From contig NW_020194619.1 in the NCBI RefSeq assembly GCF_002865645.1, positions 2,020,442 through 2,084,441 of the forward strand: a stretch of DNA of 64,000 nucleotides, in the 5' to 3' direction. Position numbers and translations under genes: made by a program. This document shows positions 20,490-34,000 of this stretch, in pieces. The DNA is from Hyaloscypha bicolor E. Taxonomy: Eukaryota; Ascomycota; Leotiomycetes; Helotiales; Hyaloscyphaceae. The notes below the pieces were generated by a model, which made no database searches, had not been told where the DNA came from, and saw only the letters and a list, made by a program, of their open reading frames with translations. Numbering within the stretch: position 1 is the stretch's first letter; every line of letters begins with the position of its first letter.

Positions 20490-23400
20490 GCCCTATATAT
20501 ATACTAGTAATGAGATTGCCAGGAAGAATATAATAGAGGAAAAGTATAATAGGTTAACTTCCCAGAATATTATATAATTAGGAACCATATTAATTTCTAC
20601 TAAGGCTTCTAGTAAAGCTTCTACTAGTTTAGGTCGTCCCGTTAGTAGCCCTTCCCTAACCGAATATCCTATTAGTATTCCTGGAGAATTTATAAACGAG
20701 TTTATAGAAATAGAATTCTCTGCTTTTATTATAAAGCTTCTAGAGACCAAAGACTATATTACTACCAGAGAGTTATATGAATAGGCCAAGAAACCCAATA
20801 CCTTACTCTTAGATATTAATATTATTATAAAGAGCTACTAGGAGAATATTTAAAGAGCTATTTCATATAAGAATACCTATAGTTATAATAAAGCTATTCT
20901 CAAAAATACTGAGCTTTATAATATTAAGCTCGAGAATAAAATCAAATACTATATAGCTATAGTAGATTGGCTTATAGTAGCTCTAACTGCTTCTGCTTTG
21001 CCCGCTTTAGCTACTTCGAATTCCTCTTAAAAGAATTCCGAACTATTTCCCGCTTATTTCTATCCAGGATTCCCTATATCTTATACTTCCTTTAGAGATA
21101 CTAGAGTTACTAAGCTCCCAGATCTAACTTTCTTTACTAGAGATTATACTATCTTTAATAATTAGCTAGTTTAGATTAAGAATAAGCTATAAGGAAATAC
21201 TAATTTATATTTCTTAGAGAATCTCAAAATTATCTATATTTCTAATAGACTTATTAGTAATATTCTTATCTTAACTAATTCTTATATAGATAAAAATAGT
21301 CCGAATTAGTACTATTAACTTTTAGAGTTCTATTCTTACCTAAAGAAGCTATACTCTAATCTTAATAAGATATAGAATACTTACTATAACTTTAGTAAGC
21401 TTTATATATACTCTAGTTAGATATTCCAGGAATTCTATACTTTCTTCTTATAATTATTTATAGAAAGTAGTATTAGTCTTTAAGATATTAAATATAAACT
21501 AAATAAGAAGCTCCTGCTAAAGCTTTAGGAGTTAGTATATATATACTATAATAACTCTTTTATTAATACTACTCGCTTTACTTAGTACTATACTACTAAT
21601 AATTAATAGATTAAGACTATATATAAGAAAACTAAAAAGTATAAGAAAATAAGAGCTAATCTAGCCAAGTTTACTCCCGGTACTATACCCTTATATGCTT
21701 CTAAGGAAGAACCCCAGGGGCCCATATCTACTACTCTAGTTAAGTATATACCTCCGTATAAATATAAGTAATATTTTATAAAGACTAAAGATCTCTTAAC
21801 TATTAAGTACTTTAATTATAATGAGTTTGGCTACTATACTAGATATTACTTGTACTCGTATAGTAAGGAAACTAAAATAGCTTTATCTAGAATTAAGCCG
21901 GGCCTGATTCCTATTTTCTTAGAGGAATTATATAGTTTAGTTTCTGAATCTAAAAAGGATCCGGAAAACAAGTATTCCTAAAGAAAGTCTCTATTTTAGG
22001 GGCTTATAATATGGATTTGGTAGAGATTAACTTAACTTATCTAATAAAAGGAAATGCTCTTATAATATCCTATACTATTAGTATAAATAGATTAGAAATC
22101 AAGTTTTCTTTTCTTATTAATACTAGAGCTAATAGTTATGCCTTTATTAATATAAAGCTTGCTTAGCTTATAGAGTAATTCTTAGGAATAGAATCATAAC
22201 CCCTTTTCTTACTTTATACTATATGCGGTTTTAATAGAAAGCTAGCTAAGTTTGCTAAGAAATATATAGAAGTCTTACTTCTAATTAATAAATAAAGTAT
22301 TAATATACCTATAATTATTCTAAATCTTAGAGATTATAATATTATCCTTAATAGAAAATAGATAATATATATTAATATTCTGGTTAATTATAGAAGATAT
22401 AGGCTTATATAGCTAAAAAATAAGCCTAAATCTATATAATTTAGTTATATTATTAGTATTTTATAATAATAGCTAGAGAAGTAACCTAATAAGAAGTATT
22501 AAAAGAATACTAATTAATGAGATTCTATTATAAGCTATTCCTAGAAATCTTCTATTCTAAAGTAGTTTTTCTTTTTTTAGACTAATTAGAGGAAATTATA
22601 TAATATTATAAAAAAGAAGCTTTTATAGCCTAATTAAAATATAATACCTAAATAAAAGCCAAAAAAGCGGGAAAAGATCCTTAATAAAGAGTAAATACTA
22701 GATCTAGCTATTCTTATCTCTATAGTATTTAATTATATAGCCAAGAAAGAAAAGAATATTATTAGCCGAATTTTTATTTACGAGATTAATAAAGAGCTTA
22801 AAGCTCGGGAAAAAGAAGCTATCCCTAATCTAGAGAATTAATAACCGGGAGAAATAGAGCTTTAGTAGCTTTAGAGAATATTATTCCCGGAACTTAAGGA
22901 ATATATCTCTGTTTTCTTTAAGAAGAAATCTAATATTTTTTTTTTTATAGATTATATAATTATAAGATTTAGATTAAAGGCCTAAAGGAAACTAAGAGTA
23001 TTAGATACTAATCTCTCTAGTAATAGTTTACTTAAGAGCTTTTAGAAATCAAGTATTTCTTGGAAAATAATCTGGCTAAGGGCTTTATTAAAGCTAGTTA
23101 AGCTCTCTTTATTTTACTAGTTCTTTTTATAAAGAAAGTAAATAAAGGTTTATGCTTTTATATTAATTTCCGCTATCTAAATAATATTACCTAAAAGAAT
23201 TAATATTTCCTTTTACTTATTAATAAGACTTTAAGTTAATTATCTAAAGCTAAGATTTATACTAAATTAGATATCTACTAAGCTTTCTATTATATAGTTA
23301 TAGACCCGGATTCTCAGGAGCTAATAATATTTCATACCTGCTATAAAGTATATAAATATAATATTCTCTAGAAAGGCCTTATAAATAGCCCGGCTATATA

Positions 23401-26110
23401 TTAATACTATATAAATAATATATTTTTTAAATATCTAGATAACTTTTATATAATATATCTTAAAAATATTTTTATTTACTTAGAGAACCTAGTAAAATAT
23501 AAATAGTATATATAAAAAGTATTAGACCGCTTATATCTTACTAGCCTCTAAATAGATATTAAGAAATCGGAATTTAAAGTTATATATATAAAATATTTAG
23601 GCTTTATTATCTTTATATCTGGTATTAAAGTAGATCCTAATAAAATCGAAGTAATATATAACTAGTAATCTCTAAAAATAATTAAGGGCATATAGTTCTT
23701 CCTTAGCTTCTATAACTTTTATAAATACTTTATTAGAAAATATAAATAAATTACTAGATTTCTTATCTTACTTATAAAAAAGAGTATTTTCTTTAAGTAG
23801 TTCGAGTAATATTAAGAGGCTTTTATTTACCTAAAAGAAGCTATAATTTCTATTCTAGTTCTATAATACTATAATCTAGATCTACTTATAATAATAGAAA
23901 TAGATATATTTAAAAGAGTAATTACTAGCCTACTTTCTTAATAAGACCCAGAAATAGGCCTTTAGTATCCTATAGCTTATTTTTCTAAAACTATACTCTT
24001 AATAGAGCTTAATTATAATATATATAATAAGGAAATACTTGCTATAGTATAAGTATTAGAGAAATAGAAAGCTAAGCTAGAGGAGGGCCTTTAGAATACT
24101 TTCTTTAAGGTCTATTCTAATTACTATATTTTAGAGTATTTTATAATTACTAAGAAGCTCTTTTCTTAATAAGCTAGATAGGCTAAGCTCTTATCTCGCT
24201 ATTACTTTAAGCTTATATATTATTCTGGAAAATTAAATAAGTAAGCAAATGCTTTATTATAAAGATAGAATAAAGTAGATATTTAGGGCCAAATTAAAAA
24301 AAAGCTATAAACTCAAGTACTTTTTCTCAGAGATAAGATTAACCCGGAGATTATTTATAACTTATAGCTCGTAGTAATATTCTATAAAGTTGGCTTACTT
24401 AATCCGAAATTCGGCTCTAAAAACCAAACATATACTAAAGACTTTCTAGAGAAGAATACCCCTATTAGAGGTATAATTTCCCTGGAAAAAGGTATTATTT
24501 TAGAAGCTTTACTAGTAAACTCTGCTATAGTTGCCTTTATAGAAGTACTATTAGAAGCTCCTGCCAAGTATAATAGCTTATAACTTATAAATAAGATTTT
24601 ATAAGATAATTATATATTACCGGATCTAGAGGAGCTATATATAATAGCCCAAGCTAAAAGTAATATCTAAATACTATAAAACGGCTTCCTTTTATATTAT
24701 AAAAACTTTATATTATAGAGGATAAAATAATCCCCGGGCTATTCTTATAGATTACCCTAATTCGTAAAGTATATAATAAACTTCTTTCTAGATATCCTGG
24801 ATATATAAAGCTCTATTAGCTACTAAAGAAGTAATATTACTGGCTATCTATAGGCAAGAATATTAATTAATACTATAATAATTACTATACTTATAGGAGA
24901 TTATAGGAGATTAGATTATATATATCTAGAAATAAGAAGCCTGGTTTGCTTTATTTTTTTCTAGTTCCTAATTACTCCTAGTAATATATTACTATAGACT
25001 TTAAAAGCTATTTAGAAAGCAAATCGGGCCATAATATAGTTACTATATTTATAAATTGCTTGTCTAAATACCTAATTATAATTCCTATATAAGATATAAT
25101 TATAGCTAAATAGCTAGTACCCCTGTTTTTACTTTATATAATATATTAAATAGGTATTCCAGAAATAATTATATTAGATTAGGGACCCTAATTTATATCT
25201 GATTTTTGGAGCGAATTTTATATGAGAATTAATACTAAGCTCAAGCTCTTAATAGCTAATTATCCTTAAATAAATAAATAAACGGAAATTATTAATTAGT
25301 ACTTTAATTAGAAATTACGTCTATATATTAACTATTACTAAGATAACTAGGATAAATAGATTACTATAATTAATTATTAATAAGCCTCTCTTTAGTACGA
25401 AACTATTAGCTAGTCCTTATTTATAATAGAAAAGAGCTATAAATCTCGTATTTCTCTAGACTAGAACTTTCCTATTAAAGCTAGCTTATCTAAGGAGAAG
25501 CTAAATAGGAATAAAGGTAAAGTATTAATAAATTAATTATATAAATTATAGTAACTTGCCTAAGGCTATATAGAATAAGTATAGAAATAATATATAGTAT
25601 AAGCTAATAAATACTATTATCTAATTAATTTCAAAGTTAGAGACAAAGTATGAGTTATTATAAAGTACTAGAAATCTAATTATTTGAGCCAGAAGCTAGA
25701 AAACTAAATAAAGGACTTATTTGAGATTCTAGAATAGTATAGTTACTCATTTCTTCTAAAGCTACCGGAAACCATAAAGGTATACCTAGTTTTTCATATA
25801 GAGAAGCTATAAAAGAATTCCTAGAATTCTTTACTAAGTTAAGCGAACCCGGAACTGCTCCTATTAGTACTAGAGAATAGCAAATAAAAGTACGGTATTA
25901 AACGGATTATTATAGTTAAGCTAGTAAGAAATAAGCTAAAGTATAGAATCTAGTAGGTTAGTTGGGACGAAGATCTAGAGTAATATCTAGCTTTAATACT
26001 AAGTAATAGCCCCCTGGTTTTATAGAGTTTTTATAATAATAATATTAATATACTAGAACCTCTATAAAACCTATAATACTAGCTAGATTATATAAAAAAC
26101 GAGACTTATC
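20490..26110 (+). pseudogene. Degenerate gag-pol of gypsy-1
   Basis: Translating through the stops gives recognisable blocks. A gag zinc knuckle at about 21808-21850 reads YFNYNEFGYYTRYY, with family Cys codons changed to Tyr. A protease-like LINTRANSYAFI lies at about 22105-22145. Reverse transcriptase runs about 23050-23600, including YINFRYLNNIT and, at the catalytic site (23456-23480), YLKN where the family has YLDD. Integrase runs about 24780-25700 (ITIDFKSYLESKSGHN, then FISDFW near 25200). A chromodomain at about 25880-26030 includes VRNKLKYRI and a Trp-Asp-Glu-Asp motif. Active-site changes and dozens of stops mean no function is left. Chromodomain elements (chromoviruses) are known to insert in H3K9-methylated chromatin, which fits this nested location. 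Confidence 0.85.
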
Positions 26111-26288
26111 TAGAACTATACGGAAATAATAATAAACTCTCCTAAATCACGTATTAAAGGTACTAGCCTTTCGTATATAACATTTATATCTGAGATACTA
26201 GTTTACTTTAGGAAAGAGAATAGTACGAGATTAGATGAATTAATGGCTTTTATAAAGCTCGGGGACGAGCTTATTTTAAAAGAAGAAG

Positions 26289-26539
26289 TAATATCACGAT
26301 TTCTAGATATTAGATATTTTCTAGACGCATGTAATATGGCCGCCTTACTAGGGAAATATACTTGAAATATACTAGAGATATTTAGAAGGCTAAGCCCCTT
26401 CGGGACTAGTATACTATAGGGTATATATATTTCCTTAAAGCTTCCTATATTCTAGTTTTTCCTTTTTTAGCTTTGAATTATTTTTATAAGGGACCTTCTA
26501 TCTTGCTTTCCAAGCCCTAAATACTATATCCGTAATAGT
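26289..26539 (+). repeat. Gypsy-1 3' LTR
   Basis: Second copy of the 251-bp LTR, directly after the polypurine tract. Gypsy-3 sequence resumes after 26539. Confidence 0.86.
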
Positions 26540-29500
26540 TATTATAGATATTATTAATATATTAGCTAAAGGTTTTATTATATAGTATAATTCTATTCTA
26601 ATTCTTGGTTTCTAGACTATTTATTATAGTCTTAATCTTATTAAGCTTCTCTTATCTATTTTTAGAAATGCCTTTAATAATATTCTCGAATTCCCTATTA
26701 TTAGCTTAATAGTTCTTTAGTTCCTTTTTAGTTAATTCTAGTCTAGTTTTATTTCTAATAAAGGTTTTCTATTTCAAGAATTTATTATATATATTACTTA
26801 GCTTATCTAGGATATTTGTATTAAATTCAGTAATTATAGCTATTTTTTCTAGTATTAGTAGGCCTTCTATAATTACTTAAGCTTCTTTAATACTCTAAAC
26901 TTTAATACTATTAATTTATAAGCTTTTAATAATACTATGGCTTATAAGAATTAGCTATTATATTTTATTAACTTAAGAAATCTATACTTTAATTATTTTA
27001 TTATTCTTAATTAGTTATAAAGATATTATTAGTATAATAGTTATAGGTTATAGAATTAAAGGTTTTCGAGGTTATAAGAATTTCTTTTAAGTATATTTCA
27101 AAATAAAAAGTAAATTGAAATAATCTTGAATTATATAAAAGTATTATATATATTTGAGTTTTTCTTTTTTTCTAGTAAGAAAAACAAAACTAAAATAGTA
27201 GTATATATAATAGGGAAAGTAGGTATAATAATTAGATATATTTGAGGTAATATAATTATAAATTAGAAATAATTATAAAAGGTAAAATATAGAATTAGAT
27301 TTCTATTATAAAAAAATATATAAATATATATATTTAAGGAAATATAATTAAGGAAATAACTAAAGTAGATTAAACTAAATAGTAATAATAGGAAAATAAG
27401 AAGGTAATATAATAGAAATATAAATATAATAGTAGTATCTAAAATATTAAAATATAAAAAGAAATAATAAAAATTTTATAATATAGGTATATTCTAACTT
27501 TCTATTTATATAGAAATATCTCTATTAATTTAAAAAAATAGTATAAAAGAAGAGAAATAATATAGGAAATTTATAAAAGATAAGATATATAAGTATACTA
27601 AAAATATTAGGGAAAATATAAAATAAGTATTAATAAAAAAGGAATTAGAATAATAGAATTAAAAAATAACTTAGAATAAGATATTATTTCTTCTAAAACT
27701 AATTCGTATCTCTTCTAAAAGCTAATTGTATTTATTTAGTACTTATTAGAATTAACTTTAAATAATATAAAACTATTTAGTTATTTGGGATTTTAAAATA
27801 ATATCTATATTAATAAAATTAATACTAAAAATATTAAAATATATAGAAAAGAGAACTATAAAATAATATAAATAAAGTTTATAGTATTATTATTAAATTT
27901 GGAATAGTTAATATTAAAGTTAATATAAAATATAGAAAGATTAGGTATTTCGAATTAATATTAAGAATATAGGAATTATTTAAATAATATTTAATAATAA
28001 GAAATAGATTAATAATAAGAATTAGTAAATTATACTAGCTTTTTAAAAAAGTAATTAGTTTCCGGTAATAAAATAGTATTTTAATTAAGAAATAAATTCC
28101 ATATAAAAGAAGTTCTCTTTATATAGAAATAAAAATATATAATATACTAACTAAGCCTTAGTATAAGTTTTAAAAGTAGCTATAGTTATATTAAAGAAGA
28201 AGTGGGTTTTCTAAGGCAAGATAGGCTTTAAATAAGCAGATCTAGTTTATCTAATATCTAATAGATTCCCAGAATTATATATTATTAAATATCTTTGGAA
28301 ATAACTATTAGATTTAATAAGATTTCCCTTTCCTCTTATAGGACTTCTAGTTTAGCTATTTTATTTATATATAACTTCTAATTAGGAAGTTTATTTAAGT
28401 ATTATAAGGAAACTTATAATAGTAGTTTAAGTTAAAGTCGAGATCTATAGTTATTATAGTCAAGCTTTAGACCGGTATAAACTATAAAAATAGCTAGTTA
28501 AAAAGGTAAATAAAGCTTCTAAAAGATTCCTATTTTAGTAAGATATATATAAAAGGCTATATTTCTTCTTTTTTTCTTTCCCTAATTCTAAATATAATTA
28601 CTATTTATTACTATAGTTTAAAATCAAGAATTTATAAAGTAATCTCTTAATTCTTTATTTATTTTTATACTAAAAGAGATCTTTTATATTTAATTCCCAA
28701 GATCTAATAATAGAATACTATCTAGTAATAATAATTAGATAATAGTAAGAAATATATAATAATAAAGCTTATCTAATTTCTAGAATAATAGTTTAATAAT
28801 AATATTCTTTAAAGGTTATAAATAATAATTAGAAGGAAAATTTAAAAGATATATAAAGAATTAAAAATAATAAACTTTATTTCAGATTAAGAAAAGCTTT
28901 TATTATTAGATACTTTCTTTTAGTTTTTTATAAAAGAGATATACTTTATTCTTTCTAATTCTAGTAATTCTAGAATATATATAATAATACTAGTAGCTTT
29001 CTTAATCTTTTAAATACTATTTTATTTATAGTATTCTATAACTACTTTTCTTTCTAGTTCTATATTTATTTTGAAATATTTATTTATAAGTATATACTTA
29101 TTATTAACTTTATTTTTAGGGAAATACTAGAATTTATTTCTTTTAATAAACTATTTAAACCGATTTCTGATATATATTTTTCGGAATATAATACTATTAA
29201 GTTCTTTTAGTATATAGTATTCTTTTAGTTAATTTATATACCTTACTTTATATAGGCTAAACTAGTAATATAGTAGCTTTATATTCCTTAACTTATTTTA
29301 ATCTATTAATTTAATATTATATATAAGAACTAGATTCTTTTTAGAAATAGACTTTAAATAAATCTAGTAAATAGTATTAAATTACTTCTTTCTCTCTTAG
29401 TATTATTTATTCTTTTTTATTCTGGCTTCTTTAATATCTTTATTTCTTATCTATATTTATTTTATATATATTTCCAGAAGTATTTTTCTATTATAGACTT

Positions 29501-30726
29501 TGTTTTATCTAAGTATTCTCTAGATTAGAAAGTATATTTCTATAAGTAATACTACTTTCCTATTATAGATTATATAAAAGAAAATGAATCTAGTTAGTTT
29601 ATATATAGTAACTCGGTTAGTAAATAGAATATATAGTAGTAAATCTACCTAAGGCTTCTTTTTACTTATTATAAGTACTATAAGTATTTAAATAATTAAT
29701 TAATATCTTCTTTTAATTATATTATTTTCTTTGGAATTATAAACCAAAATAATAATTCTATTAATTCCTAGCTTATTAAGTTCCTAAATTACTATTTCTT
29801 TGAATTCCGATCTATTATTTACCTTAAACTATTTAAATAAACCATATCTATAAATAATTTCTTCTCAAATAAACTTAGTAATCTTTTTACTAGTTAAATT
29901 CTTTAAAGATCTAGCTTTAATCTATTCTAAGAAGTTATTTCTAGTAATAACTAATGAGTTATATCCTTTATAGTCTAGTAGTTTAACTATATTAATCCTA
30001 AGGTAATAGAAAAGAAATATAGCTTTTATTAAATATAGAACTTCTTTTTATTTTCTTTTATTCTTATACTAATAGACTTTATAGATATTAATATACTTTC
30101 ATATATAGTTATAGTAATCTTCCTAGTAATAGTAGCTAGCTATTAAATAAAAGATATTTTCTTTTCTAATATATCTAATTTTATTATATAGCTCTTTAAT
30201 AATAATTTCTCTTTATTCTTAATTATTAATAATAAGTCAAAATAGGTATACTTTAGATATAACTTTCTATAGTAATTAATCTCTTATATTATAATTCAAA
30301 GCTTTCCTATTTAGCTTTCGAAACTCGGTTCTAGATATTTCTTCTAGTTTAGAAAGTATTATAAGATATTATATAATATTCTAGTATTATTCGGAATAGC
30401 TATTATCTAAGAAATTTAGTAAAATAGCCGGATTATTAAATAAAATATAGGAGTTAGTATTATTATTTACTATTTTACTAGTAGTTATATATAAAAGGCT
30501 ATAGCCTTTACTATATAACTTCCGGATTTTATTACTTTTTAATATTACTAATTTATTTCTAGATATAGTAAGGCTTTAATTATTAATCTCTAGTAACTAA
30601 ATACTATTATCTAAATATCTAGTAAAGGTTTTAAGAATCTAATTTCTTAAAATAATATTATATAACTAAACCAGAACTGCTTTTTTTATTTGAATTTTCT
30701 ATCTAATAAATACTATTTATAAGACA
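26540..30726 (-). pseudogene. Gypsy-3 interior with integrase remnant
   Basis: Gypsy-3 sequence between the two nested elements. On the minus strand at about 30060-29700 it reads as a gypsy integrase: LVITRNNFLE, then IKARSLKNLTSKKITKFI and EEIIYRYGLFK, followed by an Asn-for-Asp site. That is the pattern of the retroviral integrase core in large fungal gypsy polyproteins. The 26540-29650 part has no domain I recognise. The 36-bp palindrome at 30484-30519 is also here. Confidence 0.72.
30484..30519. repeat. 36-bp palindrome, copy 2 (gypsy-3 interior)
   Basis: GTTATATATAAAAGGC..GCCTTTACTATATAAC. Its flanks differ from those of the LTR copies, but the sequence after it (TTCC) is shared with the copy at 58101. 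Confidence 0.75.
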
Positions 30727-31047
30727 TATAATAGGAGGGTAATATATAAATAGTTAAGGTAAGTAAGCTATAGAGTAACGCTTGCAAGTATAACTAATTC
30801 CAAAAATCAATTCTAATAAAAGACTAATTAATACTTCTTTCCAAAGCTAGGAGCGTCTTCTTATATATTCCCTAGTACTTAGCTAAGCCTGCAAAGCACT
30901 TTACTTAACTAGGAAACACAATCTTATATAATTCATATAATTCCGATTATATATATAATTCCGATTATAAGCTTTACCTAAAATAGGAAACTAGATCTAT
31001 AATATTTAATACCTATTTATATACTATTATATATATCTATTATATTA
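30727..31047 (-). repeat. Gypsy-2 LTR, left (3') copy
   Basis: 321 bp, aligned without gaps to 37448-37768. Shared runs include CTTTACCTAAAATAGGAAAC and TCCCTAGTACTTAGC. Confidence 0.86.
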
Positions 31048-34000
31048 ACTTCTTCTCTAGGCTCTTATTCCCAAGAGACCTGAGAGAACTATAAATAGCT
31101 TTATAAATAATTCCCTAAAACCTTTCCGGCTATTAGTCTTTTCTAAAGACTCCCTATAATTACTCTATTATTATATTAGGTAATAAACTTAAGGATATAG
31201 TTTACTAACCTTACTTAGCTAATCCGCAAATTGCCTCTAGTAATTCCCTCTTATAAAGGTAGTATAGATATAATATATACTATTAGGTAGGAAGCTCTTC
31301 CGGTCTTCTAATTAGTTCGTAAATCCTAATTTAGCCTCTATTTGCAAATAAATTATTACTTTATAGGCCCAAGAGCTTGGAAAAGTTAATCCGATCTTCT
31401 AGTTTATTTATAAATTCCTTCTTTAGAATTTTCTAGATATTTCTAGTATAGAGCCGGTTCCGAATTTATAATTACTATTTAAGGAAAGAATATTATAAAA
31501 AGGCCTCTTTTTTTCTACTAACTAACTTTTCTTTCCTTAATTATAATACTATATCTAGCTTCTTCTTATCTCTTACCTTTCTTCTTTAAGCCTTCTTTAA
31601 GCTCTTTTAAGCTTTATTTAAGCTTTATTTAAGCTTTATTTAAGTTCTTTTCTAATTTCCTCTTTTACTTCTTTATTTATTAAGATAAATACTTCTCTTA
31701 GTACTTATTAGCCTATTATTACCTATTTGGCTAATATTCCTATATTCTTAATTTGCCTTTATTATCTTTAATATTCCAAGAATATTACTAAGTTTCCCGA
31801 TCTTACTTATATTAAAAATAATAATTACTTAATATATAATTACTACTACTCTAAGAATAAGAAATATAATCCTATAAGTTATAATTTCCTTTATTTATTC
31901 CCTATTCTAATACTATTTAAGGTTCCTCAAATATATATAGTATAGTTAAACTGTCTTTTTTAAGCTATTAATATATATAAGCGTCTTTCTTATTCTTTAC
32001 CCAAAAGAAAAAAGGCTATTACTACTTTTTTTCTATACTTAATAATATATACTTCTCGTATTAAAGCTATTATTCGAGGCTAACGGATTTCCCTAATAAT
32101 TCAAGGAATAGATTAAGTAATTCTTACTAGCTTGGTATAAGTATAAAGTACTCTTAATAGTATAATTAATATTCTTTAGTATTAAGTAAGCTTACTTCTT
32201 CCTTATTTCTTACTAATAGCTAATAGCTTTATAGGCTAATTTACTACTTATTTCTCGAAAGAATCCTAATAAGAATCCTAATAAGAATAGTAAAGAGTAG
32301 TTATAAGAATAGAATATTTATAAAATACAGAAATTAGAGTTTTTGGAATTCTTAATAATTTTCATATAGTTTTTTCAAAAATAAATATATAGTTTTTAAT
32401 AGTTTCCTAATAAAAGCATTTATCTTTTATATCTTTATTTAGCTAATAATATTATAATATTACTTTTTTCCAAGTATTCTTGTAATTCTTAAGCTATATT
32501 CTCTAGATTACTTAATAGTTCTTATATATTATCTATTAGTAAATAGCTTTTCTAATAAATAAAATACTTTCTTTCTTTTTTTACTCTTTTTATAAGCTAT
32601 AATAAATTCTATCTCGAATTCTTCTTTACTCTTAATCTCGACCGGTTCTAGTTCTACTATAATACTAGCTTATAGGTACTATAATTTTAAGAAAGAAATA
32701 TAGAAAATATTATAGATCTAATATAATAATAGTAATTCCAAGTAATATATTTATTTATATATTCTTATAATTTCTAGAACTTTAAAAAGGCCGAGATATC
32801 TATTTACTAGCTTTATACTAGGTTATAGCTATTAAATATTCTTTATATAAAATATAACTTTATTATATATATTAAATTCCTTATTAATATATTTCTTATT
32901 ATAGTACTTTTTCTATATATTTACTACTTCTTATTATTATTTCTCTAATACCTCCCGTTCTACTTAAATCTTCTATATTCTTTCCTATACTACCGGTATT
33001 TCTCTTTCTAGAATATTATTCTTAATATATAATTTAATACTAAAATAAAATCTATATAATATATAAAATAAAGAAATTCTTATTATTAAATATATAGAGT
33101 TATTATATATAAATTCTATAAAAGCAAGCTTTACTACTCAGTTATTTTACTAGTAGCTAGTATAATACCTCAAGTACTATTTTAGAGTTTAGTTTAGATT
33201 CTCTATTTATTTATTAGTTTATAAATAGAATACTATACTTAGCTATTATTAAACCTTTAAGTAAAAGTATAGACTTAACTAAAACTTATTTATAAAAACA
33301 GATTCTTTATTAAAGATTATACTTATAGATATACCGAAGTCTTTAATAATATAATATATAAATAGCGTTACTAACTCAGGAACCGAGATTTCCTTAGTAA
33401 TTAGAATATATTATACTATTTTTATATATTTATTAATAATAACAAATATAGAATTATATACTTTACTATAAAACCTAAAAGGAAATAGCCCTATAATAAA
33501 GTCTATAGTAATTTCTTATTATAGCTTAAAAGAAAGCAGAAATAAACTAAGTATATTATATAACAGATATTTCTTTATCTTAGTCTATTAATATATAGGG
33601 CAAGTTCTAATATAGTCTTTTATATTCTTTTTTATACTTTACTAGAGATACTTTCTCTAAAAGATCTCTAGTATTTTACTAATACTAAAATACCTACCTA
33701 TAAAATTATTATAATTAGCTTATAGTAATTCTTCTTTAAAAGCTAGCTTATTTAATATATAAATAGTATCCCGATATCTTAATAACCCAGATATATCAAG
33801 TTCTCAAATCTTAATAGCTTTAGTAAAAGTCTCCTTTAAGAACTATTTATACTACTAGTATTATACTAATAAATTAAGCCTTTAGTACTATAATAGTAGT
33901 TTAAATAATATCTCTTTACTTTTCTTATATACTATTTCAAATCCAGCTACTTATATAGCTAGAATCTATAATATATACTATTTATAACTAGCTATACTAG

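Larger units (their letters stand above)
19907..26539 (+). mobile_element. Gypsy-1: chromodomain-type Ty3/gypsy element, RIP-inactivated
   Basis: Direct repeats 19907-20157 and 26289-26539 (both 251 bp) enclose about 6.1 kb. A polypurine run (AAAAGAAGAAG, ending 26288) lies directly before the right LTR, as expected on the plus strand. The exact LTR start is uncertain by a few bases because the ends are mutated. The interior reads gag, protease, reverse transcriptase, RNase H, integrase and chromodomain in order. It is inserted into gypsy-3, so it is younger than that element. Confidence 0.88.

Noticed and set aside
20493..20750. Minus-strand frame within gypsy-1
   Set aside because: Antisense shadow of the degenerate gag region; RIP leaves the opposite strand open by chance.
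24382..24567. Minus-strand frame within gypsy-1
   Set aside because: Antisense to the pol remnant; not a separate gene.
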